From positions 1 to 49,493 of the forward strand of contig CAIOYD010000032.1 in assembly GCA_903862415.1 (NCBI GenBank): 49,493 nucleotides of DNA. Direction: 5' to 3'. This stretch comes from an uncultured Oxalobacteraceae bacterium. Lineage in GTDB: Bacteria > Pseudomonadota > Gammaproteobacteria > Burkholderiales > Burkholderiaceae_D. Shown here piece after piece: positions 39,609-47,485 of this stretch. Position 1 is the first letter of the stretch; each line of letters starts with the position of its first letter. The position numbers and the translations under genes were made by a program. Below the pieces are notes generated by a model. It saw only the letters and a program-made list of their open reading frames with translations. It had not been told where the DNA came from and made no database searches.

Positions 39609-40670
39609 ATGCAAACAACCACCACCAAAACCACGTCCTCCAGCATGCTGGGATGGATGACACTGCTACTGATCGCCATTGCAGGCCTGTTTTACGTCAA
39701 ATGGTCACCGTATTATCATAAGGCTTTTCTCGCCGCCTCCAACCATGCCATCGGTCAGTCAATTTTAATGGGTACTGCCGCCAGTCCGCCACCGGCCTCG
39801 CTGGATGCGGCCCTGGGTTATGCCATGGCCTACGGCAAAGCCATCTGGCAAGCCATGGTGCTGGGCTTGTTACTCGGTTCCGGCGTGCAGGCACTGATTC
39901 CGGCACACTGGGTTACCCGTTTGCTGGGAAAAACCGGCTTTGCCAGTGTCGCCGCAGGTGGCCTGCTGTCTCTGCCCGGCATGATGTGCACCTGCTGTGC
40001 AGCTCCGGTTGTCGCTGGTCTGCGTGCCCGTCAGGCGTCACCAGGAGCCTCGATTGCGTTCTGGTTAGGCAATACCATACTCAATCCGGCCGCGCTGGTC
40101 TTTATGGGTTTTGTACTTGGCTGGAACTGGACCTTTTTGCGACTGGCACTTGGTCTGGTGATGGTATTCGGTTTGGGTTATCTGGCCAATTCACTGGTGA
40201 CACCGGAAGAAGCAAGCAAGGCCGATGCACAGTTAGTTCAGATCAACGATGACGTCAGCTCAACCGGCATGTTTGCCCGCTGGATGAAAATTCTGGCTTC
40301 CATGACTGTGCGGCTGGTACCTGAATACATCGTATTGATTCTGTTGTTAGGTGCTACCCGCGCCTTCCTGTTCCCGCATATTGGTCCGGAAATTGGCAAC
40401 CATCTCGGCTGGATTCTGGCTTTTGCCGTCGCTGGCACCCTGTTTGTGATTCCGACTGCCGGTGAAGTTCCCATCATTCAGGGTATGCTGGCTCTGGGGC
40501 TGGGCGTCGGCCCGGCAGGCGCCTTACTCATGACACTGCCGCCGATCAGCCTGCCTTCACTGGTGATGCTGTCGCGCTCCTTCAAGCCACGCCTGCTGCT
40601 GATCATTACTTCCGCCGTCATCGGCTTTGGTTTACTCAGCGGACTGTTGGCTATCGCTCTGGGGTTTTAA
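39609..40670 (+). CDS. DUF318/YraQ-type permease
   Basis: The 353-residue product has about eight to ten membrane segments and a conserved core SLPGMMCTCCAAPVVAGLRA, followed by ASIAFWLGNTILNPAALVFMG and, in the second half, FVIPTAGEVPIIQGMLALGLGVGPAGAL. These are hallmarks of the predicted permease family that includes metal and organo-arsenic exporters (ArsP and relatives). The CTCC cysteines could bind a thiophilic metal or metalloid. No resistance regulator sits next to it; it follows the pirin gene and is convergent with the molybdopterin enzyme. Substrate unknown. Confidence 0.82.
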   Translation: MQTTTTKTTSSSMLGWMTLLLIAIAGLFYVKWSPYYHKAFLAASNHAIGQSILMGTAASPPPASLDAALGYAMAYGKAIWQAMVLGLLLGSGVQALIPAHWVTRLLGKTGFASVAAGGLLSLPGMMCTCCAAPVVAGLRARQASPGASIAFWLGNTILNPAALVFMGFVLGWNWTFLRLALGLVMVFGLGYLANSLVTPEEASKADAQLVQINDDVSSTGMFARWMKILASMTVRLVPEYIVLILLLGATRAFLFPHIGPEIGNHLGWILAFAVAGTLFVIPTAGEVPIIQGMLALGLGVGPAGALLMTLPPISLPSLVMLSRSFKPRLLLIITSAVIGFGLLSGLLAIALGF

Positions 40671-40686
40671 GAACTAAGCCACTCAC

Positions 40687-42909
40687 TCACAAGGGATAGA
40701 TATCCACCGCAATCCCGCTCAGAACCGCATTACCTGAGAGCGGATCACGCCCTTGTTCATCGAGCAGGGCATTCAGATTGGCACCTGGCCGTTGCGCTGC
40801 AACGGCCATTTGGGTATCCGGCATATCATGTCCCCATCCATGCGGCAGGCTGACCACCCCGGGCATCATTTCTTCGCTCATTTCAATTTGCACTTCTATC
40901 GATTTAATCCCGCTGGTAATGCGTCCCAAGCCACCATCGGTTAAGCCCAGACGATCCATATCGAACGGATGAATCAGCGCCGTGCAGCGATACGGTCCCT
41001 TGGCCAGACTGGGAAGATTATGCATCCAGCTATTACCTGAACGGATCTGACGACGTCCAATAATCACCAGCTTCGGTGCCGCCGCAGCCAAGGCCTGAGC
41101 TGCGCGCGCGACATCGGCAATCAATAACGCCGGAGCTAATTCGATTTTCCCGGAAGGTGTGCGTAACACTTCAGGGATGCGGGTCTGCAACGGCCCCAGA
41201 TCCAGCCCTCCGGTTGCGGCCTTGATTTTGGCTAAATTAATTCCCTGCGGCTGCAAGCCAAACTGATCGCCATACGGTCCGCTGCGCAGCGCAAAATCAA
41301 TCTGTTTTTCCGGACCAGACCATCCGGCCAGCAACTGCAGAACGGCATCGGCATGAGGGCCGCAGTTTTTGTGAACCTCAGCGGAAAACAATTGCCGGTC
41401 AGCTTCTTCAATATCGATTAACGCGCCTTTACCCTGCACAATCGCGGCGAGTCGCAGCAGAATTTGCCATTCCGGCGGATGGGCCGGCTGACGTGGCAAC
41501 ACGGCATCACTGAAACGGGCATGATTGCGATAGGAAAACTGCCCGAAAGCCAAATCAAAATGCACATCTTCCAGCGGTGAAAGACCAGGCAGAATCACAT
41601 CCGCATGGCGGGTGGTTTCATTGAGATAAATATCGATACTGAGCATAAAATCAAGTTGCTCCAGTGCCGCCGCCAGGCGATCCCCATTGGGTGCCGACAA
41701 GACCGGATTGCTGGCAATGGTAATAAGTGCCCGTACCTGTCCCTCACCAGGAATTTCAATTTCTTCGGCCAGACAGGTCAACGGCAGTTCACCCATGATT
41801 TCCGGTGCCCTGGCCACCCGGCTGTGATGCCGCCCAACTGGCACACCACGACCAACGCCCGGAGTACCGACAGTATTGGCAGCAAAAGCACAAGCTTTCG
41901 GAAACATCGCCCCACCCTCGCGATCAAGATGACCGGTCAGTATATTCAACACATCCACCAGCCAGCTGCACTGGGTGCCAAATTCCTGAGTACAGGTGCC
42001 AATCCGCGCATACACCACGCCGCGCTTGGCCACTGCCAGCTGACGTGCCAGCTGGCGAATGGTGTGCGCTTCAATCCGGCAACGCGCTGCCACCAGTTCC
42101 GGAGCAAAGGCCTGCACCGCCGCCTGTACTTCAGCCAGTCCTTCCACATGCTCAGCCAACCCACCCAGATTAATGAGCTGTTCGGCAAACAAGGTATGCA
42201 CCATCCCGAGCAAAAAAAACACATCCGTACCGGGTTGAATAAAATGATGCACGTCCGAAACCGCCGCTGTTTCTGTCCGGCGTGGATCGACTGTCACTAT
42301 GCGTCCACCACGCAGCCGCATCGCTTTGGCTTTACCACGAAAATCCGGTACGGTCCACAGGCTGCCGTTGGACACCATAGGATTGGCGCCCAGAATCAGC
42401 ATAAAATCACTACGCTCCAAATCCGGTACCGGTATCGACAGCCAGCTGCCAAACATCAATCCGGCAGACAGTTGTTTGGGCATTTGATCCAGAGTGGAAG
42501 AAGAAAACACATTACGCGTACCCAGTGCTCTGGCCAGACGTGGAAAATACAGCAGCAGTCCGATTTTATGCGCCGCCGGATTACCAATGACGGTTGCTAC
42601 AGCATCGTTACCACCGGCATTTCTGACTGCAGGTAAGCGGCGTTCAATTTCTGCAAACGCTTCATCCCAGCTGGCAACAACAAACTTGCCATCACGCTTG
42701 ATGAGCGGCGTGCGCAGACGATCTGGATCTTCATGCAAATCTTTCAGCGCGGCACCTTTCGGGCAGATATAGCCATGACTGAACACATCGTCGTCATCAC
42801 CGCGGATACGAATAATCTGATGATCACGAATCGTCACTTGCAATCCACAACAGGCTTCACACAACGGACAAATCCGTTTAACCGTTTTTTCTGAATCCGT
42901 GTTTGACAT
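40687..42909 (-). CDS. Molybdopterin oxidoreductase with [4Fe-4S] site
   Basis: The product belongs to the DMSO-reductase superfamily: an N-terminal cluster site CPLCEACCGLQV and ICPKGAALKDL, then the Mo-bis-MGD regions DFMLILGANPMVSNGS, GRIVTVDPRRTETA and the C-terminal MHNLPSLAKGPYRCTALIHP with LPHGWGHDMPDT and PLSGNAVLSGIAVDIYP. There is no Sec/Cys residue in the usual formate dehydrogenase position, and no twin-arginine signal, so it is cytoplasmic. Substrate cannot be assigned. The ATG at 42909 is used; an in-frame extension to 43029 runs through a terminator stem and is rejected. Moco would come from the moeA-moaD-moaE set at 28-29.6 kb. Confidence 0.88.
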   Translation of the reverse strand: MSNTDSEKTVKRICPLCEACCGLQVTIRDHQIIRIRGDDDDVFSHGYICPKGAALKDLHEDPDRLRTPLIKRDGKFVVASWDEAFAEIERRLPAVRNAGGNDAVATVIGNPAAHKIGLLLYFPRLARALGTRNVFSSSTLDQMPKQLSAGLMFGSWLSIPVPDLERSDFMLILGANPMVSNGSLWTVPDFRGKAKAMRLRGGRIVTVDPRRTETAAVSDVHHFIQPGTDVFFLLGMVHTLFAEQLINLGGLAEHVEGLAEVQAAVQAFAPELVAARCRIEAHTIRQLARQLAVAKRGVVYARIGTCTQEFGTQCSWLVDVLNILTGHLDREGGAMFPKACAFAANTVGTPGVGRGVPVGRHHSRVARAPEIMGELPLTCLAEEIEIPGEGQVRALITIASNPVLSAPNGDRLAAALEQLDFMLSIDIYLNETTRHADVILPGLSPLEDVHFDLAFGQFSYRNHARFSDAVLPRQPAHPPEWQILLRLAAIVQGKGALIDIEEADRQLFSAEVHKNCGPHADAVLQLLAGWSGPEKQIDFALRSGPYGDQFGLQPQGINLAKIKAATGGLDLGPLQTRIPEVLRTPSGKIELAPALLIADVARAAQALAAAAPKLVIIGRRQIRSGNSWMHNLPSLAKGPYRCTALIHPFDMDRLGLTDGGLGRITSGIKSIEVQIEMSEEMMPGVVSLPHGWGHDMPDTQMAVAAQRPGANLNALLDEQGRDPLSGNAVLSGIAVDIYPL

Positions 42910-43011
42910 GGCATGCGCTTTCTGAGAGTGAAATGCAAAGCTGATTATAAGCCTGCCCACGAATTCGCAGAAAAAAATCGGCAAAAAAATACACCCGGCA
43001 AAATACTCCCC

Positions 43012-43045
43012 AAAAAAAACCGGCGCCATCAGCGCCGGTTTTTTT
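43012..43045. terminator. Bidirectional intrinsic terminator
   Basis: Stem arms AACCGGCGC (43018-43026) and GCGCCGGTT (43032-43040) pair perfectly around CATCA, with an A run before and a T run after. Read on the minus strand, it lies 15 bases after the stop of the Ala/Pro-rich gene and should end its transcript before the molybdopterin gene. Confidence 0.9.
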
Positions 43046-43059
43046 GATAGTAGCCGAGA

Positions 43060-43380
43060 TTATTTTTCAGGTGCCGTTTTGACTTCTTCAGCCTTGACTG
43101 CTCTCTTTACGGCTACCGGGGCTTTTTTCACCACCACTGGTTTAACTACCGCCGCTTTAACCACCGGCTTAGCTGCTGGCTCGACTGCCGCCGGTGCTGC
43201 TACAGGTGTGGCCTTCAGAGGCGGTGTGGCGACCGCGTTTGCCGGCGCTGTCGGTGTCGGGGCGGCTACAGGTGTTGCTGCAGGAACTGAAGCAGAAGCA
43301 GCTGGAGTAACTGGTGTTTGTGCGAACGCTGCACCCATGACTAAGGTAGCAACAACAAAAGTGGTGATCAGCTTGTTCAT
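43060..43380 (-). CDS. Ala/Pro/Val-rich exported protein
   Basis: The 106-residue product has a signal peptide (MNKLITTFVVATLVMGAAFA) and a mature part that is almost wholly Ala, Pro, Val, Thr and Lys, with repeated PVAAP, ATP and AVKP-like units and a Lys-rich end. There is no cysteine or recognised domain. It is likely an intrinsically disordered periplasmic or surface protein. It is followed by a strong terminator and has a ribosome-binding site AAAGGAA ahead of its ATG, so it is probably a well-expressed single gene. Function unknown. Confidence 0.8.
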   Translation of the reverse strand: MNKLITTFVVATLVMGAAFAQTPVTPAASASVPAATPVAAPTPTAPANAVATPPLKATPVAAPAAVEPAAKPVVKAAVVKPVVVKKAPVAVKRAVKAEEVKTAPEK

Positions 43381-43478
43381 GGTAGTTCCTTTTTTGGTTG
43401 GTACGTAGTCAATCTACGTACTTCCAAAACGCCATGGCAATGATTTTTGTTGACAGCGAATGTGTTGCCAATTGTTAC

Positions 43479-44687
43479 CTAGGCTTCAATCGCAAACGTC
43501 AGTCCGGCATTTTTTTCCAGCCGCTGTATCAACGCATTACCCATCAAACTTCCAGGCGTCCAGACACCACCCGCAGTTTTATCCAGATCCTGCGCCAGAC
43601 ATAATGCGGCTTCCGAAATCATTTTGCAGGTGGAGCCATAACCCGGATCACGATCACCTTTGACACAGACGCGCAGTCGCTGACCATCGGCGGTTTCACC
43701 GATAAACAACAAATCATAGCGACCCGCTTCACGCGCATTTTTATCCGGACCTTCGCCAGGTTTTGGCAAGGCAAAGCGGCGCAGCAAAGCCCGTGTCGGT
43801 GCAAAAGCGAGCAGAATATTTTGTACCCGGGTTGAGCGTGCCAGCGCTTTGGCGCGCCGCAACCCCTTCTCACCATCACCCGTCATCATGCGTTCATCGT
43901 AAATAAAATCACTGCCCCACGCATGTGCACGCAACGCATTAGTGCGATGAATATTTTTAGTGTTAATCGCCGCCATCACAAAGGGCCCGGTCCAGGAACT
44001 CGCCCAATCATCATAGCTCGCAGCGCCACTGCCAGGCTGTTTGGGCCCTTTAAATCCGGGCGTCAGGGCAAACGGATTCACCATGGTTCTGGCGAGTTCA
44101 GGATCCCGCCCCATACGTTCAATCGTCGCCAGCGCACTGGCCAGAGTACCGCCTGACATTTGCCCTTTCATGACACGCACCAATCCGTGCACACGCTGCA
44201 TCGGCTTACCAAACCGTTGCATGGACTGTTCCTGCAAAAACAGCACCCCAAGATCAAATGGAATTGAATCAAAACCGCAGGAAAACACAATCCGCGCACC
44301 GCTTTGTCGCGCCGGTGCGTCAAGCTGAGGAATCATGTGCGCCATCCAGCCAGGTTCACCACACAGATCGACATAATCAGTACCAGCCTGGGCGCAGGCG
44401 CGAATCAGTGCTTCGCCATATAACTGATACGGTCCAACGGTGGTAATCACCACCTTGGTACGGGCAACCAGCGCCGCCAGTGAGGCGGCATCACCGGCAT
44501 CGACAGTGATGAGTGGAATCGACTCCGGTGCACCAATCAGAGAGCGCACTTCAGCGAGCTTGGCCGCATTACGCCCTGCCATAGCCCAGCGTACTTGCGC
44601 GCCGTAAGTCGTCGTCAGATATTCGGCAACCAGACGTCCGGTAAAACCAGTAGCACCAAATACAATGAGGTCAAATTCTTTTTCCAT
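43479..44687 (-). CDS. Saccharopine dehydrogenase-like reductase (trans-acting enoyl reductase type)
   Basis: The 402-residue product has an N-terminal Rossmann fold with DLIVFGATGFTGRLVAEYL, then WAMAGRNAAKLAEV and VVITTVGPYQLYGEALI, and CAQAGTDYVDLCGEPGW. This is the family that contains mycobacterial trans-acting enoyl reductase and many bacterial proteins of unknown substrate, not true lysine-biosynthetic saccharopine dehydrogenase. No membrane segment is obvious. It starts 18 bases after the DUF3079 gene and is probably co-transcribed with it. The end lies near 43479, 98 bases from the Ala/Pro-rich gene. Confidence 0.87.
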   Translation of the reverse strand: MEKEFDLIVFGATGFTGRLVAEYLTTTYGAQVRWAMAGRNAAKLAEVRSLIGAPESIPLITVDAGDAASLAALVARTKVVITTVGPYQLYGEALIRACAQAGTDYVDLCGEPGWMAHMIPQLDAPARQSGARIVFSCGFDSIPFDLGVLFLQEQSMQRFGKPMQRVHGLVRVMKGQMSGGTLASALATIERMGRDPELARTMVNPFALTPGFKGPKQPGSGAASYDDWASSWTGPFVMAAINTKNIHRTNALRAHAWGSDFIYDERMMTGDGEKGLRRAKALARSTRVQNILLAFAPTRALLRRFALPKPGEGPDKNAREAGRYDLLFIGETADGQRLRVCVKGDRDPGYGSTCKMISEAALCLAQDLDKTAGGVWTPGSLMGNALIQRLEKNAGLTFAIEA

Positions 44688-44705
44688 AGTCTGTCCAGTG
44701 AGCAG

Positions 44706-44939
44706 TTATTTATCGTTATGAGCACCCATCGCAGTGCGGATCAGGGGAATTTCCATCGTCGGCGCACCTTCAAGATTATTCAAGCCCCAGTCAGCCCAGT
44801 CTTTACCAAACAGTTCGGCAGGGTGTGCAGTCCGGTCTGAGCCATTACCACAGGCTAACGAATCAGCAGGACAATAACGATCACAGCCCCAGCAGATTCG
44901 TTCCGGCTTTTCAGGATTGATCGGGAATTTTTTGGCCAT
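44706..44939 (-). CDS. DUF3079 small protein
   Basis: The 77-residue product matches DUF3079, a small family seen mostly in beta- and gammaproteobacteria: KKFPINPEKPERICWGCDRYCPA followed by CGNGSDRTAHPAELFG and DWADWGLNNL. Four cysteines (CWGCDRYC plus a later one) could bind a metal or cluster. A ribosome-binding site AGGAG and a perfect -10 TATAAT (44960-44965 on the minus strand) lie upstream. It precedes the saccharopine-dehydrogenase-like gene by 18 bases. Function unknown. Confidence 0.85.
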   Translation of the reverse strand: MAKKFPINPEKPERICWGCDRYCPADSLACGNGSDRTAHPAELFGKDWADWGLNNLEGAPTMEIPLIRTAMGAHNDK

Positions 44940-45249
44940 TTTGACATGCTCCTGATGGTATTATATACTCCATCGGTATCGGTTTACACACTAAAAAATG
45001 GAGCAATTTCGCTGTACAGGATCAACGTGTTTTCTTCGGCCAAGAGCTTTTTCAGGTAAAAATGCACTGACCAACCCCGAACATGCCTGTCCGTGACTAA
45101 CCTGCCCTTTCCATGTCAGGTTGACCAAAGTGAATGAACGATTGTACCGGCAAGTTGCAATGCAGCCATTGTTTCAAAACATTCGTCAGGGCTGTTTATT
45201 GCAATTCCACCCTATGTGCCGACTCACCTGTCAGCACATACTATAAAAC
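44940..45249. other. Intergenic region between DUF3079 and APC permease
   Basis: About 310 bases. The left end carries the DUF3079 promoter on the minus strand: TATAAT (44960-44965) and a good ribosome-binding site. The remainder, 45000-45249, holds no gene I recognise; it should include the promoter of the APC permease. GAAAGG at 45274-45279, inside the annotated gene start, could instead serve a TTG start at 45286. Confidence 0.55.
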
Positions 45250-46938
45250 ATGCTTATAGAGCATGATTGTTTTGAAAGGTATATCTTGGAAAATCGTCAC
45301 ATTCGCCACATCGGACCTTATGCACTGATGCTAACCGGTCTGGGCTCCATAATTGGATCCGGCTGGTTATTCGGCGCTGCAAGGGCGGCGCACATTGCCG
45401 GACCGGCTGCCGTAGTCGCCTGGATCGGCGGCATGATTATTATTTTGAGCATTGCTTTAAGCTATGCCGAACTCGGCGCCATGTTCCCGGAAGCCGGCGG
45501 GATGGTGCGCTATGCCCGTTATTCGCACGGCTCGATGCTGGGCTTTATTGCGGCATGGGCCAACTGGATTGCGATTGTCTCTGTCATTCCGGTTGAAGCC
45601 GAAGCCTCGGTTCAATACATGAGCACCTGGCCTTACGCCTGGGCACAGGGATTGTTTGTCAACCACGAGCTAAGCAGTCTGGGCCTGATACTTTCAGCAC
45701 TGCTGGTTATCGTCTATTTTCTGATTAATTACTGGGGCGTTAAATTGTACGCCAGAACCAATACCCTGGTGACCACTTTCAAGCTGATTGTCCCGGCACT
45801 CGCCGCCGTCGCACTGTTGTACAGTGGCTTTCACGGTGAAAACTTCACCACGGCCGTTCCGGGCGGTTTTGCGCCCTATGGCTGGTCTGCCGTGATGACG
45901 GCGATTGCCACGAGCGGCATCGTGTTTAGCTACAACGGTTTTCAAAGCCCGATCAACATGGCCGGTGAAGCCATCAATCCCGGTCGCAATGTACCCATCG
46001 GCGTGATCGGTTCAATTTTACTGGCCGCCGCCGTATATATCCTGTTGCAAATCGCCTTTATCGGCGCGCTTTCACCGGCGGATCTGATCAACGGCTGGCA
46101 TGGCATCAACTTCAGCTCCCCATTTGCCCAGCTGGCCATGGCACTTGGTTTAAACTGGCTGGTGTTTTTACTGTACGCTGATGCCTTCATCAGTCCGAGT
46201 GGCACTGGTGCAACTTATATGGCCACCACCACCCGGATGATTTACGGCATGGAACGCAACGGCACCATGCCAAAAATATTTGGCAATGTGCATCCTCTGT
46301 ACCACATCCCACGTCAGGCCATGTGGTTCAACCTGGCTGTTTCTTATGTATTTCTGTTCTTTTTCCGTAGCTGGGATGGACTGGCAGCGGTCATTTCGGT
46401 CGCCACCGTCATCTCATACCTGACCGGCCCGGTATGTGTAGCGTCATTGCGACTCACCGCCGCCGATCTGGAACGGCCACTCAAATTACCCGCCCTGGCC
46501 ATGCTGGCGCCATTTGCATTTGTATTTTCATCGCTGGTGCTGTACTGGGCACGCTGGCCCCTGACCGGAAAAATCATTCTGCTCATCGTCGCGGCCTTGC
46601 CGATTTATTTCTGGTACCAGGTGAAAGCAGGCTGGCCCGATTTCCGGCGCGAACTCAAAGGCGCACTCTGGATGATGATCTATCTGATGGTGATGGCTGC
46701 GCTGTCTTACTATGGCAGCAGCGAATTTGGCGGCACCAACCTGCTGCCGTACGGGATAGACATGGCAGTAGTAGCCCTCATGTCACTGGCCTTCTATTAC
46801 TGGGGCATACACAGCGGCTGGCGTACCCGCTATCTGAATGATGAGCACAACGCGCATACGCCTGGCGACGTCATCGAAGCAGAACTACGCGAAAAAGAAA
46901 ATCAACTGGCCGCAATAACAGGCAGTACAGCGTTATAA
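45250..46938 (+). CDS. APC-superfamily amino acid permease
   Basis: The 562-residue product has about twelve membrane segments and the APC start GPYALMLTGLGSIIGSGWLF, then IGGMIIILSIALSYAELGAMFPE and a conserved SYNGFQSPINMAGEAINPGR in the middle. These features fit amino-acid or polyamine transporters; the substrate is unknown. The C-terminal tail is hydrophilic and acidic. The ATG at 45250 has no clear ribosome-binding site, while a TTG at 45286 follows GAAAGG by 6 bases, so the protein may begin LENRHIRHIG. It is convergent with the thioesterase-like gene. Confidence 0.88.
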   Translation: MLIEHDCFERYILENRHIRHIGPYALMLTGLGSIIGSGWLFGAARAAHIAGPAAVVAWIGGMIIILSIALSYAELGAMFPEAGGMVRYARYSHGSMLGFIAAWANWIAIVSVIPVEAEASVQYMSTWPYAWAQGLFVNHELSSLGLILSALLVIVYFLINYWGVKLYARTNTLVTTFKLIVPALAAVALLYSGFHGENFTTAVPGGFAPYGWSAVMTAIATSGIVFSYNGFQSPINMAGEAINPGRNVPIGVIGSILLAAAVYILLQIAFIGALSPADLINGWHGINFSSPFAQLAMALGLNWLVFLLYADAFISPSGTGATYMATTTRMIYGMERNGTMPKIFGNVHPLYHIPRQAMWFNLAVSYVFLFFFRSWDGLAAVISVATVISYLTGPVCVASLRLTAADLERPLKLPALAMLAPFAFVFSSLVLYWARWPLTGKIILLIVAALPIYFWYQVKAGWPDFRRELKGALWMMIYLMVMAALSYYGSSEFGGTNLLPYGIDMAVVALMSLAFYYWGIHSGWRTRYLNDEHNAHTPGDVIEAELREKENQLAAITGSTAL

Positions 46939-46952
46939 GCCGGATATTTTTG

Positions 46953-46975
46953 AGGCTGGGTTAACCGCCCAGCCT
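46953..46975. terminator. Hairpin between two convergent genes
   Basis: AGGCTGGG (46953-46960) and CCCAGCCT (46968-46975) pair perfectly around a 7-base loop, between the APC permease stop (46938) and the thioesterase-like stop (46981). There is no long T run on either side, so it is a plausible but not certain bidirectional terminator. Confidence 0.6.
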
Positions 46976-46980
46976 TGTCG

Positions 46981-47421
46981 CTAAGCCTTATTGCGCACAT
47001 CGATCGTAAAATAAGTCGCTTTCGCAATTGTATTGACCTTGCCATGCGCATCTCTGACCACAAGTTCTTTAACGACTTTATATTTTCCATGCAGCTTGGT
47101 TTCGCGTTCAATTTCATTCCACTCTTCATCCGAAACCATCAATTCCACGACCAGTTCACTGTTTGCCGGTGCTAAAAACCGAATCGTCACTTCCCCCACC
47201 ACCGGAACGATTTCGTGCATGCCGAATTTGCTCACGCACAGCATTCCAAAGGGAAATTCAACCAGTGAAAAAATCGCACCCGCATAAACCCCACCGAGAT
47301 GATTTTTATTACCTTGCAACGGCATGGCAACCCTGAGAATATTGGGTGTTTTTTCCAGAATCCTGAGGTCCATGTTTTTCAAGGTATCAACGCCGTTGAG
47401 CAATTGTTCCAGATTCTCCAT
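46981..47421 (-). CDS. Hotdog-fold thioesterase-like protein (PaaI/DUF4442 type)
   Basis: The 146-residue product shows a hotdog-fold pattern: NKNHLGGVYAGAIFSLVEFP, VPVVGEVTIRFLAPANSELV and VKELVVRDAHGKVNTIAKATYFTI. The first segment corresponds to the long central helix preceded by the active-site region of PaaI-like thioesterases. Likely hydrolyses an acyl-CoA, but substrate is not visible. It is a single gene, with no ribosome-binding oddity, convergent with the APC permease. Confidence 0.8.
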   Translation of the reverse strand: MENLEQLLNGVDTLKNMDLRILEKTPNILRVAMPLQGNKNHLGGVYAGAIFSLVEFPFGMLCVSKFGMHEIVPVVGEVTIRFLAPANSELVVELMVSDEEWNEIERETKLHGKYKVVKELVVRDAHGKVNTIAKATYFTIDVRNKA

Positions 47422-47485
47422 CGTGATCTCCGATTAGTTTTGAAACTGACAGTGTTACCCAGCACGATCTGGCTTGCAGCAACAC

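Noticed and set aside
41605-42636. A 343-codon open frame opposite the molybdopterin oxidoreductase
   Set aside because: The translation is rich in His, Gln and Arg with no domain, and the opposite strand encodes a complete enzyme.
42910-43029. Extended N terminus of the molybdopterin enzyme
   Set aside because: The extension would read through a perfect terminator hairpin and lacks the family pattern; the ATG at 42909 fits.
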